From the NCBI GenBank assembly GCA_039815145.1, contig JBCBZW010000024.1:1-57445 (forward strand): DNA of 57,445 bases. Direction: 5' to 3'. The notes under the pieces were generated by a model. It was given only the letters and a program-made list of their open reading frames with translations, was not told where the DNA came from and made no database searches. The position numbers and the translations under genes are program-made. This DNA comes from Pseudomonadota bacterium. Its GTDB lineage: Bacteria; Pseudomonadota; Gammaproteobacteria; Steroidobacterales; JBCBZW01. Below are positions 8,480-17,069 of this stretch, piece after piece; within the stretch, counting starts at the first letter, position 1; each line of letters starts with the position of its first letter.

Positions 8480-9738
8480 GAGCTGAGTTGACGGGCGAAG
8501 AGCTTGCGAAACACCGGGTAGATGTCGTTGGCGCCGTCGATCTGCTGCATGGCGAAGTTGGGATGTGCTTCCTTCACGATCTCATACTCCTGCCACAAGC
8601 GCTGATGACTTGCGGGGGTGATCTCGATGTAGGCGAAGTACTGCATCAGGGGCAGTAGCTCCTCGCTCAGGATGGCGCGGCAGCCGGGCGAGTCGTCGGG
8701 CCAGTTGTCGCCGTCGGAGGCCTGGGCGCAGTAGATGTTCCACGCGTTGGAGGGGTAGCGATCGCGAATGATGTCGCGCGTGAGGTTCAGGGCGCTGGAG
8801 ACGACGGTGCCGCCGGTCTCGCGCGAGTGGAAGAACTCGTCCTCCTCCACCTCGATGGCCACCGTGTGGTGGCGGATGAACACCACGTCGATGCGCTCGT
8901 AGTTACGCTGCAGGAAGAGGTACAGGAGGATGAAGAACTGCTTGGCGAGGTCCTTGCGCTCCTGGGTCATGGAGCCGGACACGTCCATCAGGCAGAACAT
9001 CACGGCCTGGGTGCTCGGCTGCGGCTGCTTGATGCGGTGGTTGTAGCGCAGGTCCACCGTGTCCAGGAAGGGGATGGCGCGCAGGCGCGTACGCAGGGAG
9101 CGCATCTCCTCTTCCAGCTCCTGGCCGCGGTCACCTTCCTTTTCGTCGTCGCTCAGGGCCTCGAACTCGGCTTCCAAGGTCTTTAGCTGGCCACGGAGCG
9201 GACCGCCCATGGCGATGCGCCGCGCGAGGGAGCCGCGCAGGGAGCGTACGACGTTGATGTTGGTGGGCATGCCGTCCAGCGTGTAGCCGGCACGCACAGT
9301 CTTGTAGTCGGGCAGGCGGGTGAGTTCTTTCTTGACCAGGTGGGGTAGCTCGAGATCTTCGAACATGAAGTCGAGGAACTCCTGGCGACTCAGCTCGAAG
9401 GCGAAGTCATCCTCGCCCTGGCCGTCCTTGCTCGCCTTGCCGCCGCGACCGCCCTTGCCGCCCTTCGGCCGCTGCACGCGATCACCGGTGATGAACTCCT
9501 TGTTGCCCGGGTGCACCATATCGCGACGGCCGCCGTCGCCGATCGTGAACTGCGGCTCGGAGATGTCGCGGGCGGGAATGGTGACCTTCTCGCCCTTGTT
9601 GATCTCCGTGATGCTGCGACCGGAGGCCGCGTCGTTCACGGCCTTCTTCAGCTGATGCTTGAAGCGCTGCAGGAAGCGCTGGCGATTGACGATGCTCTTC
9701 TTCTTCGCATCGGCCCGCCTGTCGACGATCAGTGACAC
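8476..9738 (-). CDS. yeaH: YeaH/YhbH family protein (DUF444, VWA-like)
   Basis: This 420-residue protein opens with [19 protein letters not shown], typical of YeaH/YhbH. A basic and glycine-rich stretch (residues 85-108, [15 protein letters not shown]) follows. The C-terminal half is a von Willebrand A-like fold with an intact metal site, D252-x-S254-x-S256 in [10 protein letters not shown]. The start is GTG at 9738 with AGGGAAG upstream. In E. coli the gene is co-expressed with the kinase YeaG in the RpoS and nitrogen-starvation responses; its biochemical role is unknown. It follows yeaG by 12 bp and overlaps ycgB by 4 bp. Confidence 0.96.
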   Translation of the reverse strand: MSLIVDRRADAKKKSIVNRQRFLQRFKHQLKKAVNDAASGRSITEINKGEKVTIPARDISEPQFTIGDGGRRDMVHPGNKEFITGDRVQRPKGGKGGRGGKASKDGQGEDDFAFELSRQEFLDFMFEDLELPHLVKKELTRLPDYKTVRAGYTLDGMPTNINVVRSLRGSLARRIAMGGPLRGQLKTLEAEFEALSDDEKEGDRGQELEEEMRSLRTRLRAIPFLDTVDLRYNHRIKQPQPSTQAVMFCLMDVSGSMTQERKDLAKQFFILLYLFLQRNYERIDVVFIRHHTVAIEVEEDEFFHSRETGGTVVSSALNLTRDIIRDRYPSNAWNIYCAQASDGDNWPDDSPGCRAILSEELLPLMQYFAYIEITPASHQRLWQEYEIVKEAHPNFAMQQIDGANDIYPVFRKLFARQLSS

Positions 9739-9750
9739 TAAAGCGCTTCC

Positions 9751-11673
9751 CTAGCTGGTCTTTCGAACGCGCAGATACCACTCGCTGAGCAGACGCACTT
9801 GCTTCGGCGTGTAGCCCTTCTCGACCATGCGGTCCACGAAGTCCTGGTGCTTCTTCTGATCCTCGTCCGACGCCTTGGCGTTGAAGGAGATCACCGGCAG
9901 GAGGTCTTCGGTCTTCGAGAACATCTTCTTCTCGATGACGATGCGCAGCTTCTCGTAGCTGGTCCACTTCGGGTTCTTGCCCGAGTGCTTGGCGCGAGCG
10001 CGCAGCACGAAGTTGACCACCTCGTTGCGGAAGTCTTTGGGATTTGAGATGCCAGCGGGCTTCTCGATCTTCTCCAGCTCCTCGTTGAGGGCGGCGCGAT
10101 CGAGCAGCTCACCGGTGTCCGGATCGCGGTAGTGCTGGTCCTGCAGCCAGAAGTCGGCGTAGGTCACGTAGCGATCGAAGAGGTTCTGGCCGTACTCGGC
10201 GTAGGACTCGAGGTAGGCCTTCTGCAGTTCCTCGCCGATGAACTTGGCGTAGTTCGGCTGCAGGTAGTTCTTGATGAAGCCGAGGTAGCGCTCCTCCACT
10301 TCGGGCGGAAACTGCTCGCGCAGGATCTGCTGCTCCAGCACGTAGAGCAGGTGCACGGGGTTAGCCGCCACCTCGCTGTGATCGAAGTTGAACACGCGGG
10401 AGAGGATCTTGAAGGCGAAGCGGGTGGACAGCCCGGCCATGCCTTCGTCGACGCCGGCGTAGTCCTGGTACTCGCGGATGGACTTGGCCTTGGGGTCGGT
10501 GTCCTTCAGGTTCTCGCCGTCGTACACGCGCATCTTGGAGAAGACACTCGAGTTTTCGGGCTCTTTCACCCGCGACAGCACGGAGAACTGCGACAGCATC
10601 TCCAGCGTGTCCGGCGCGCAGGGCGCTTCGCTGAGGCTGCTGCCCTCGAGCAGCTTGTTGTAGATCTTCACCTCGTCGGACACGCGCAGGCAGTACGGCA
10701 CCTTCACGATGTACACGCGATCGAGGAACGCCTCGTTGTTGCGGTTGGACTTGAAGGCCTGCCACTCCGATTCGTTGGAGTGGGCGAGGATCAACCCCTC
10801 GAAGGGGATCGCACCCATGCCTTCGGTGCCGTTGTAGTTGCCCTCCTGCGTGGCGGTGAGCAGGGGGTGAAGCACCTTGATAGGTGCCTTGAACATCTCG
10901 ACGAACTCCATCACGCCTTGGTTGGCGAGGCAGAGGCCGCCGGAGAAGCTGTAGGCATCCGGGTCGTGTTGGGCGAAGTTCTCGAGCTTGCGGATGTCGA
11001 CCTTGCCGACCAGCGAAGAGATATCTTGATTGTTCTCATCGCCCGGTTCGGTCTTGGCAACGCCGATCTGTGCCAGGCGCGAGGGGTAGCGCTTCACCAC
11101 GCGGAAGCGGGTGACGTCGCCATTGAACTCCTGTAAGCGCTTCACGGCCCAGGGCGACATGATGGTGTTGAGGTAACGACGCGGGATGCCGTAATCCTCT
11201 TCCAGGATGTCGGCGTCTTCGGTCGGGTCGAACAGCCCGAGCGGCGACTCGTTTACCGGTGAGCCCTCCAGCGCGTAGATGGGCATGTGTTCGATCAGTT
11301 GTTTGAGCTTCTCGGCGAGGGACGACTTGCCGCCGCCCACGGGGCCCAAGAGGTAGAGAATCTGCTTGCGTTCTTCGAGGCCTTGGGCGGCGTGCTTGAG
11401 GTAAGAGACGATCTGTTCGATGGTCTCCTCCATGCCGAAGAAGTCCTGAAACGCCGGGTAGACGCGCAGCATCTTGTTTTGGAAGATGCGTGATAGGCGT
11501 GGATCATCACGCGTATCGACCGTCTCCGGCTCACCGATCGCCATCAACAGGCGCTCGGCGGCGTTGGCGTAGGTGGCGGGTTCCTGCTTACACAGTTGGA
11601 GGTAATCCTGGAGGCTGATCACCTCCTCCTCCGTGCCCTTGTACCGCTGCTGATGCCGCTCGAAAATGTCCAT
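9751..11673 (-). CDS. yeaG: PrkA-type serine protein kinase YeaG
   Basis: The 640-residue product has the family length. The N-terminal AAA-like PrkA domain carries a P-loop LGPVGGGKSSLAEKL (about residues 109-123) and continues through the conserved GAIPFEGLILAHSNESEW and FLDRVYIVKVPYCLR segments. The C-terminal PrkA kinase domain ends near residue 640. PrkA/YeaG proteins phosphorylate Ser/Thr residues and act in sustained nitrogen starvation and stationary-phase stress. It is the first gene of a probable five-gene operon with yeaH, ycgB, a histidine kinase and a response regulator. A long untranslated leader of around 200 bases is possible. Confidence 0.97.
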   Translation of the reverse strand: MDIFERHQQRYKGTEEEVISLQDYLQLCKQEPATYANAAERLLMAIGEPETVDTRDDPRLSRIFQNKMLRVYPAFQDFFGMEETIEQIVSYLKHAAQGLEERKQILYLLGPVGGGKSSLAEKLKQLIEHMPIYALEGSPVNESPLGLFDPTEDADILEEDYGIPRRYLNTIMSPWAVKRLQEFNGDVTRFRVVKRYPSRLAQIGVAKTEPGDENNQDISSLVGKVDIRKLENFAQHDPDAYSFSGGLCLANQGVMEFVEMFKAPIKVLHPLLTATQEGNYNGTEGMGAIPFEGLILAHSNESEWQAFKSNRNNEAFLDRVYIVKVPYCLRVSDEVKIYNKLLEGSSLSEAPCAPDTLEMLSQFSVLSRVKEPENSSVFSKMRVYDGENLKDTDPKAKSIREYQDYAGVDEGMAGLSTRFAFKILSRVFNFDHSEVAANPVHLLYVLEQQILREQFPPEVEERYLGFIKNYLQPNYAKFIGEELQKAYLESYAEYGQNLFDRYVTYADFWLQDQHYRDPDTGELLDRAALNEELEKIEKPAGISNPKDFRNEVVNFVLRARAKHSGKNPKWTSYEKLRIVIEKKMFSKTEDLLPVISFNAKASDEDQKKHQDFVDRMVEKGYTPKQVRLLSEWYLRVRKTS

Positions 11674-12136
11674 CAGGACCTTACCTCTCTAGCACGAAGA
11701 CGTGACTCGCCGGTTCGATCGTTGGGCAGCTGGCTCATTAAGCGCGCTCGCGAACCGATCGATGCGGGTACATGGGTTTTTGAAGGCGAGGGTGAAACGA
11801 AGCGCCGCTCCTAAGGTCGCCCTTATGGCTGAGACGCCTTCCAGGTAAACCTAGTTCCATGGTTGGCGCTCGAACGTCACCTTGGATAACACTCTTGATG
11901 CTACACATCGCCGCGGGTGTCAAGGCGATGTAGAAGCGCGCACAAGCCGTGTCGTCGTGAGGTGACCGACGCTTTCGACCGTACGCCGCGGGGGCCTTGG
12001 GCGCTGTGACACGAATCACGTATGTCACACCGATATGTTGCATGGCTGGACGGCCCGCCGAGCGGACTCCGACGGCACCGCAAGCAGCGCGCTACACTGG
12101 CAGTCGAAGGAAGCAGGCGTCGGTTGTGGAGGCACC
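11674..12136. other. Intergenic region between divergent yeaG and the TIR-like gene
   Basis: These 463 bp contain no convincing gene; open frames here lack family features. On the minus strand a consensus -35 (TTGACA) is annotated separately. On the plus strand TACACT at 12093-12098, preceded 18 bases earlier by CCGACG, may be a weak promoter for the TIR-like gene. A GGAGG ribosome site stands just before the GTG at 12137. The rest shows nothing I can assign. Confidence 0.6.
11895..11923 (-). promoter_or_regulatory. Candidate promoter for the yeaG-yeaH-ycgB operon
   Basis: Reading the minus strand from 11923, a perfect TTGACA is followed after 17 bases by CATCAA (3 of 6 to the -10 consensus). 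A start here would give a leader of about 210 bases before the yeaG ATG. The operon is often under alternative sigma control in other bacteria, so this may not be the only promoter. Confidence 0.35.
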
Positions 12137-12580
12137 GTGAGCGAGTCAGACCCGATCAGGATTTGTGTCAGTCATACCTGGTCAGAACACGATGACTATC
12201 ACCGATTCTTCGAGTACATCGGTGAGGTAGACAGTTTCTTCTACAGCAACCTGAGCAAGCCGCTGGCCGAACCGCCGACGTCGCGACTCGATGTCGAGCA
12301 GCGCCTCGGCACGCAGATCGAGGCGGCCGAGATATTGATCGTGCTGGTGCCCGTGTGGGAGGAGAACGCACCGCTGATCGAGTTGCAGATCGCGTTGGCG
12401 CGGCGCCACCGTCGACCGATCATCGCGTTGCGCGCTTCCGGGGCGCAAACGTTCCCAAAAGCCCTCGAAACACTTGTTGACGATGTCGTGATTTGGAATG
12501 AACGCCTGATTGTAGACGCAATCTTGCGCCATGCCCGCGGCGATCATACGAATCGATTCGAAGTACTGGATTTCCCTTGA
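12137..12580 (+). CDS. Standalone TIR-like domain protein (MTH538/ThsB-type)
   Basis: The 147-residue protein is a single TIR-like domain. The first strand is RICVSHTWSEHDD, the core strand is AEILIVLVPVWEEN, then IELQIALARRHRRPIIAL, and the end is DDVVIWNERLIVDAIL; this order fits the MTH538/DUF1863 TIR-like group that includes Thoeris ThsB. E82 lies in the position of the conserved Glu of the third helix (E-x3-A before RPIIA), though the usual neighbouring Trp is replaced. GTG at 12137 is chosen because GGAGG precedes it by a short gap. No ThsA-like effector is nearby. NAD processing or nucleotide-signal production is inferred, not shown; a house-keeping adaptor role is possible. Confidence 0.82.
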   Translation: MSESDPIRICVSHTWSEHDDYHRFFEYIGEVDSFFYSNLSKPLAEPPTSRLDVEQRLGTQIEAAEILIVLVPVWEENAPLIELQIALARRHRRPIIALRASGAQTFPKALETLVDDVVIWNERLIVDAILRHARGDHTNRFEVLDFP

Positions 12581-12648
12581 TAGTCTTGGCGTTGGCAGAC
12601 CTGATCGAAGGTTCTGCCGCCTAGGAAACAACAATACGGGGGAAAAGC

Positions 12649-13053
12649 ATGACCAAGCTTACCGAGATCGAGGGGATTGGCGCGACGTACGCGGAGAAAC
12701 TGTCCGCAGACGGCATCAGCACCATCGAGAAGCTGCTCGAGGCGGGCTGCACCAAGGCCGGTCGCAAGAAGATCTCCACCCAGTGCGACATCAGCGAGAA
12801 GCTCGTGCTGAAGTGGGTCAACCGTGCCGACCTGGCGCGCGTGAAGGGCATCGGCGAGGAGTACGCGGATCTGCTCGAGCTGGCCGGCGTCGACACCGTG
12901 CCGGAGCTGGCACAGCGCAACGCGGCCAACCTGCACGCCAAGATGGCCGAAGTGAACGAAGAGAAGAAGGCTGTTCGCCAGCTGCCCAGCGCCGACACGG
13001 TGGCGGGCTGGATCGATCAGGCCAAAGATCTGCCGCGCGTTGTCACGCACTAG
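12649..13053 (+). CDS. DUF4332 domain protein with helix-hairpin-helix motifs
   Basis: The 134-residue protein has two helix-hairpin-helix-like units, IEGIGATYAEKLSADGI (residues 6-22) and VKGIGEEYADLLELAGV (about 65-81), the layout of DUF4332. HhH motifs commonly bind DNA non-specifically, but the function of this family is not known. It is soluble with a charged middle part. A GGGGGAAAAGC stretch before the ATG supplies the ribosome site. It follows the TIR-like gene by 68 bp on the same strand, so the two may be co-transcribed. Confidence 0.9.
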   Translation: MTKLTEIEGIGATYAEKLSADGISTIEKLLEAGCTKAGRKKISTQCDISEKLVLKWVNRADLARVKGIGEEYADLLELAGVDTVPELAQRNAANLHAKMAEVNEEKKAVRQLPSADTVAGWIDQAKDLPRVVTH

Positions 13054-13086
13054 CAGTTCGCGACAAGACCGGCGGCATCGCACACG

Positions 13087-13353
13087 ATGAAGTTCTCTCT
13101 GTTTCTCATCGCGGCAGGGTGTTCCGCCCTCGCCGCGGCGTGCTTCCTGATCTTCCAGGTGGAACAGGGGGCGACCACCAATGCCGTGGGCCAGTACGTG
13201 TTGGCGGGCTTGCTCGCCTTCGCTCTGCCGCTGGTGACGGTGCTCGTGATGCGTTTGCTCACACCGGCCAGGAGCTACCTGGCCGGTGCGCTGGCATGGA
13301 TCGCCGTGGCCGCCGGCACGGGCGGTCTGTTCGGCATTCTCCTGCTGCGCTAG
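13087..13353 (+). CDS. Small membrane protein, three predicted transmembrane helices
   Basis: The 88-residue product is almost wholly hydrophobic, with helices at about 4-24, 37-57 and 65-87 joined by short loops (FQVEQGATTN and LTPARSY). No family is recognised. It starts 33 bp after the DUF4332 gene and ends 19 bp before the hydrolase start, so it fits within a plus-strand operon. A lipoprotein reading is unlikely because the early cysteine at position 12 is not in a proper lipobox context. Its inner-membrane location is inferred from hydrophobicity. Confidence 0.75.
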   Translation: MKFSLFLIAAGCSALAAACFLIFQVEQGATTNAVGQYVLAGLLAFALPLVTVLVMRLLTPARSYLAGALAWIAVAAGTGGLFGILLLR

Positions 13354-13372
13354 GCGCAGTCGCCGCAACTCG

Positions 13373-14281
13373 GTGCAGCCAAGGGAGCTTCGCCTAGCCA
13401 CGCCTGGCCTCTACTTGGCTGGGCGCTTGTGGTCGCCGCCGGCGCCGGCGGCGGATGCTGTGCCAGTGCTCGCTGTGCACGGGTTCCAAGACAACGCGGC
13501 GAGCTTCGATCGCCTCGCCCCTGCCTGGCTCGCCCGTGGCGAGTGCGCCTGCAGTGAGCTGTTCGCGCTGGATCTCGCGGGTCACGGCAGATCCGGCTGG
13601 CGGGCGCCGGGCGCCGGGTACTTCATCATGGATTACGTGGCCGACGTGCTCGCCGCTGCCGACGCGCTCAGCTGGTCGCGTTTCGTGATCCTCGGCCACT
13701 CGCTGGGTGCGGGCATCGCCACGTTGCTGGGCGGTGCGCGGCCGGAGCGTCTTCTCGGCGCGCTGCTCATCGACGGCCTCGGCCCCGTCTCGATGGCGCC
13801 GGGGAAGGGGCCATCGCTCGCGGCCACAGCCTTGGCCGAGCGCTCGCGCGCCCCCTCGCGTGCGCGGGAGATGCGCGACCTCGAGGAAGCGTCCGCCGTT
13901 CGGGCCAGCTCGCGGATCCGGATCGACCGCGACGCCGCGAGAATGCTCTGTGCCCGCGGCACGCAGGCCACCGCCGAGGGCAAGGTGACCTGGCGCGCAG
14001 ACCCGCGCTTGAGTCGCCCCTCCCTGAGTCGTCTGACCGAGGACACGGTGCTGGCCTTCTTGCGAGCGATGGCCGTGCCTACGCTGCTGTTCGAAGCCGA
14101 TCAGGGGGTGTTGCACAGCTTGCCGGCAGGGCGCTATGCGGCACGCCTCGAGGCCCATCCCGCGCTTACGCGGGAGGCGTTGCCAGGTCATCACCACCTG
14201 CACATGGCGTCTGCGGCGGCGCCGATCGCCGATCGATCAGACGCGTTCTTGCGTACCCATTTGCCGCCTGGCTCGCGGTAA
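13373..14281 (+). CDS. Alpha/beta hydrolase
   Basis: The protein of about 302 residues has the alpha/beta hydrolase signature order: VLAVHGFQDNAASFDRL (oxyanion region), DLAGHGRSG, the nucleophile elbow GHSLGAG, and a late histidine in LPGHHHLHM. The acid is probably the Asp in FEADQG. The substrate is unknown. The GTG at 13373 is the first start codon after the preceding gene's stop, but no strong ribosome site precedes it, so the start is provisional. It lies in a run of plus-strand genes from 12.1 to 16 kb. Confidence 0.88.
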   Translation: MQPRELRLATPGLYLAGRLWSPPAPAADAVPVLAVHGFQDNAASFDRLAPAWLARGECACSELFALDLAGHGRSGWRAPGAGYFIMDYVADVLAAADALSWSRFVILGHSLGAGIATLLGGARPERLLGALLIDGLGPVSMAPGKGPSLAATALAERSRAPSRAREMRDLEEASAVRASSRIRIDRDAARMLCARGTQATAEGKVTWRADPRLSRPSLSRLTEDTVLAFLRAMAVPTLLFEADQGVLHSLPAGRYAARLEAHPALTREALPGHHHLHMASAAAPIADRSDAFLRTHLPPGSR

Positions 14282-14353
14282 GCTTCGCGCTCACGCCATT
14301 CATTCATCCTGGCAGCCCGCCTCGGCTGAGCGCTGCCCCACCGGAGCCTCTGC

Positions 14354-14860
14354 ATGGAAGTCAGCGCTGTCCATCCCTACTCCTATCCGCTCGATCAGGT
14401 GATCGCGCAGTTCATGAGCGCCGACTTCTACCGCGCCAAGTTCACCGCCGTGGGGGCGCGCAACATCGAATTGCTCGACGAGCAGCGCGGGGAGGATAGC
14501 TACGTCATCGTCACCGAGCGCGAAGTGCCTCTGGAGGGCGTGCCCGGTGTGCTAAAGAACTTTCTCGGTGCCTGGAACAAGATCCACCAGAGCGAGCGTT
14601 GGGAGCGTGCGGGCGATGAGTACTTCAACGAACTGAAGATCACGGCGGCCGGCGTGCCCGTGGATCTGACCGGCAGCATGATGTTGCGGCCGGACGGCAC
14701 CACCTGCGTCAACGAAGTGCACATGGAGGTGACCTGCGCCGTGCCGCTGGTGGGCGGCAAGCTGATGGAATTCGTCGCTGAGAACACCTCGCGCGGCCTC
14801 GCCGACGAGCACCGCGTCATCAGCGAGTACCTGTCGCAACACCTGCCCTCGTCTTCTTGA
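14354..14860 (+). CDS. DUF2505 domain protein (SRPBCC-like)
   Basis: The 168-residue protein begins MEVSAVHPYSYPLDQVIAQF and keeps the DUF2505 pattern of a polyketide-cyclase-like ligand-binding fold: a start strand, an FMSADFYRAKF helix, long antiparallel strands (YVIVTEREVPLEG, TTCVNEVHMEVTCAVP) and a C-terminal helix (GGKLMEFVAENTSRGL). Such folds bind hydrophobic ligands; no role is known for this family. It has no signal peptide. It sits between a hydrolase and a ParM-like ATPase on the same strand. Confidence 0.87.
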   Translation: MEVSAVHPYSYPLDQVIAQFMSADFYRAKFTAVGARNIELLDEQRGEDSYVIVTEREVPLEGVPGVLKNFLGAWNKIHQSERWERAGDEYFNELKITAAGVPVDLTGSMMLRPDGTTCVNEVHMEVTCAVPLVGGKLMEFVAENTSRGLADEHRVISEYLSQHLPSSS

Positions 14861-14915
14861 ACGATCGAAACGTGCAGTCGATCGCCGCTGCTTCCTGCCT
14901 GCAATCGGTGCCTCG

Positions 14916-15950
14916 ATGGAAATAGTCGGATTGGACTTGGGGTGCGGGTACACCAAGGCGGTGTCCGGAACGCGGTCGGACGTGTTCAAGTCGGTGATCG
15001 GCACCGCCAGCGAGCGACCCCTCAGCGACGATCTGGCGCTGACCGACGCGAGCGACCGCCATCGCGAGTTCGCCTTGGCGGACAGCGGCAAGCGCTACTA
15101 CCTCGGCGACCTCGCCGAGCGCGAGTGCGACAGCCCCAAAGCCACCCTGGAGGCGGGGGAGTTCTTCGACGAGTTCGCCCCGTCCCTGGCGCCGGCCAGC
15201 CTGGCCTGGTTGCTCGGCCGCGACGTGGAGGAGCTCGGCGTGGTCGTGGGCCTGCCGATGGCGCAGTTCGCTGACCACCGCGAACGCCTGACGGATATGC
15301 TCACCGGTCAACACCAGGTGGACCTCTACGAGCGCGGCGGCGGGAGCAAACGGGTCAAGGTTACGGTGAGCGAGGTGTGCGTGCTACCGCAGCCGTTGGG
15401 GTCGGCGCTGCACCTGATGCTGGGCGATGACGGCCAGGTGGTCGAGCAGGAGATTTTCGACAAGAAGATCGGGGTGATCGACGTCGGGCTGCACGCTACC
15501 GGCTTCGCGGTCGCGCACCGCGGTGACTATTCCCGTCGCGCGAGCGCTACGGCACCGAACGGCCTCGCGCGAGCCTATCGCGTCATCGCCGACCGGCTGC
15601 AAGAGGCGAGCGGGGTGGCGGTCGATCTGCATCGCCTGTCCGCCGTGCTGCAGGCGGGCAGTATCCGCATCCACGGCACTCGTTACGACCTGCGCCGGAT
15701 CGCCGAGCAAGCCTACGAGGATCTGGCCATCGTCATCGCCAAGTACGCTGAGAAGCACTGGCGCGACGAGTGGGATCTGGACGTGATGCTGCTAACGGGC
15801 GGCGGCGGGCCTTTGCTGGCCCCGTGGCTGGCGCCTGCTTTGCGGGGAGAGGTGGTGTTGGCGGACGAGGGCACCGATCCGCGTCTGGCGAACGCCTGGG
15901 GGTTCGCCAAATACGGCCGGCGCCTCTGGTCGCTGTCACCGTCGGCTTGA
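14916..15950 (+). CDS. ParM/StbA-like actin-family ATPase
   Basis: The 344-residue protein has the actin-fold ATPase motifs in order: phosphate-1 VGLDLGCGYTKAV (residues 4-16), phosphate-2 GVIDVGLHATGFAV (about 187-200) and the adenosine motif LLTGGGGPLL (about 293-302). This matches StbA/ParM-like plasmid-segregation actins and related archaeal-type proteins. Such proteins form ATP-driven filaments. No ParR-like adaptor or centromere-like repeat array is evident nearby, and the surroundings are chromosomal, so a role other than plasmid partition is likely. It converges with a 48-codon minus-strand gene. Confidence 0.88.
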   Translation: MEIVGLDLGCGYTKAVSGTRSDVFKSVIGTASERPLSDDLALTDASDRHREFALADSGKRYYLGDLAERECDSPKATLEAGEFFDEFAPSLAPASLAWLLGRDVEELGVVVGLPMAQFADHRERLTDMLTGQHQVDLYERGGGSKRVKVTVSEVCVLPQPLGSALHLMLGDDGQVVEQEIFDKKIGVIDVGLHATGFAVAHRGDYSRRASATAPNGLARAYRVIADRLQEASGVAVDLHRLSAVLQAGSIRIHGTRYDLRRIAEQAYEDLAIVIAKYAEKHWRDEWDLDVMLLTGGGGPLLAPWLAPALRGEVVLADEGTDPRLANAWGFAKYGRRLWSLSPSA

Positions 15951-15961
15951 GTCCTCGGGTG

Positions 15962-16108
15962 TTACGTTTTCGAGCGCGAGCGTAGGGATGAGATCAGCTC
16001 GCTCAGCAGGTAGAGCGTGAAGTAGGCCGGCACGCGACGCTGTCGTTCCGGAGTGGGCGTAACGCCCTTGGGCGCCTCGGCAGATGCCTCGTCGTCGATG
16101 CGTTCCAT
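15962..16108 (-). CDS. Small hypothetical protein (48 residues)
   Basis: The translation begins MERIDDEASAEAPKGVTP and ends with a helical, basic stretch (RVPAYFTLYLLSELISSL then RSRSKT). It converges with the ParM-like gene, stop to stop 11 bp apart. An AAGG lies close before the ATG and another AAGGTG further out. The ordered charge pattern, an amphipathic helix after a disordered acidic head, suggests a real gene but no family is recognised. It could be a partner of the neighbouring actin-like protein; that is only proximity. Confidence 0.45.
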   Translation of the reverse strand: MERIDDEASAEAPKGVTPTPERQRRVPAYFTLYLLSELISSLRSRSKT

Positions 16109-16249
16109 AATCCTTGGGCACCTTTTGCTGCGATCGGTATCTACACAGAGAGCAAGCTGCGTGCCACGCTATCAAGGGACGATGATTCAGTGACATGCGC
16201 CTGAAGGCACGAGTGCTGGCCGCGAGGCTGTAAAGAAGGTCGACGACCA

Positions 16250-17062
16250 ATGCTGTATCGCACCAAGACCATCGTAGGCTGCCTCCTCGGGCTGAGCCTG
16301 TTGGCTGCCAGCGTCGCGGCTACGGGGCAAAGCGTGGACGCCTGGAGCAGTTCGGCGGACGCCAAGGGCCGCACGCTCGTGCGTACCCGCTCGGTCAGTG
16401 GCATCGAATCGGTCGACGTGCACGCGGGCACGGGCGTGGTGGCCTTGCAGGGCGCTGCCGAGCAGGCGGAGTTGCTGGTGTCCGTACGCCTCACGGAAAA
16501 CGAGGAGGCGCTGCAGCCCGGCGCCGTGGAAACGGGGCGGGCGCAGGCCAGTGCCGCGATCGCCGCCGCGAGCCTGGAGGTCGACAACCGCGGCAGCTGG
16601 CTCTTCCTGGAAGTGCGTTACCCCCCTGGAACAGATCCTGCCCTCGTGCGCGAGCAATGGACCGTGACCTTGCCGCCGGGCATCGACGCCGAGGTGGAGA
16701 TGGCGGCCGGTCGCCTGTTCGCCCGAGATGTGGATGGACGCCTCGACCTGCACCTGGGGGTGGGCACCATCAAGGCATCAACCCGTGGCCCGGGCATCGA
16801 TGCCGAAGTCTCCTACGGCGATGCCTCGATCGACGTCTTCACGGCGTCCCCCGGGCGTCTCTCGGCGATGACCGGGACGGGCAACGCCCGGGTCACCCTC
16901 GACGGGGTCGCCCTGCCCATGCGTCGCCCCCTTCCGGGCGCGGTGGTGGTGGGCAACGCCGGCGGGCAGAACGACTACATCGTGCGGTCCGAGGTGGGGA
17001 GCGTGGAGCTCAGCGTGCGCCGTCTGACGCCCGAGGGCGAGGAAGTGCCACTGGAGGAGTGA
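16250..17062 (+). CDS. Secreted DUF4097-like beta-helix protein
   Basis: The 270-residue product has a signal peptide (cleavage near residue 25, after SVAATG). The mature part starts with strands linking RSVSGIESVDVHAGTGVVAL, as in DUF4097 proteins, then a helical insert (ETGRAQASAAIAAASLEV) and a region of short strands each making one turn (IDAEVEMAAGRLFARDVDG, LDLHLGVGTIKASTRG). Repeats are less regular than in the DUF4097 protein at the right end of the window. It is probably periplasmic or surface-associated. Function unknown. AGAAGG about ten bases upstream supports the ATG. Confidence 0.78.
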   Translation: MLYRTKTIVGCLLGLSLLAASVAATGQSVDAWSSSADAKGRTLVRTRSVSGIESVDVHAGTGVVALQGAAEQAELLVSVRLTENEEALQPGAVETGRAQASAAIAAASLEVDNRGSWLFLEVRYPPGTDPALVREQWTVTLPPGIDAEVEMAAGRLFARDVDGRLDLHLGVGTIKASTRGPGIDAEVSYGDASIDVFTASPGRLSAMTGTGNARVTLDGVALPMRRPLPGAVVVGNAGGQNDYIVRSEVGSVELSVRRLTPEGEEVPLEE

Positions 17063-17069
17063 GCGGGCC

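Noticed and set aside
11738-12043. A 101-codon minus-strand frame in the intergenic region before yeaG
   Set aside because: Translation (MQHIGVTYVIRVTAPKAPAA and on) has no family features or ribosome site and overlaps the candidate yeaG promoter and leader.
12531-13397. Long plus- and minus-strand frames over the DUF4332 gene
   Set aside because: They are GC-driven shadows: Arg/Gly/Ala-rich translations with no motifs, while the DUF4332 frame has clear HhH units.
14820-16250. An iteron or centromere-like repeat array that could serve the ParM-like protein
   Set aside because: Reading the flanks of the ParM-like gene by eye I found no repeated motif series; none can be claimed.
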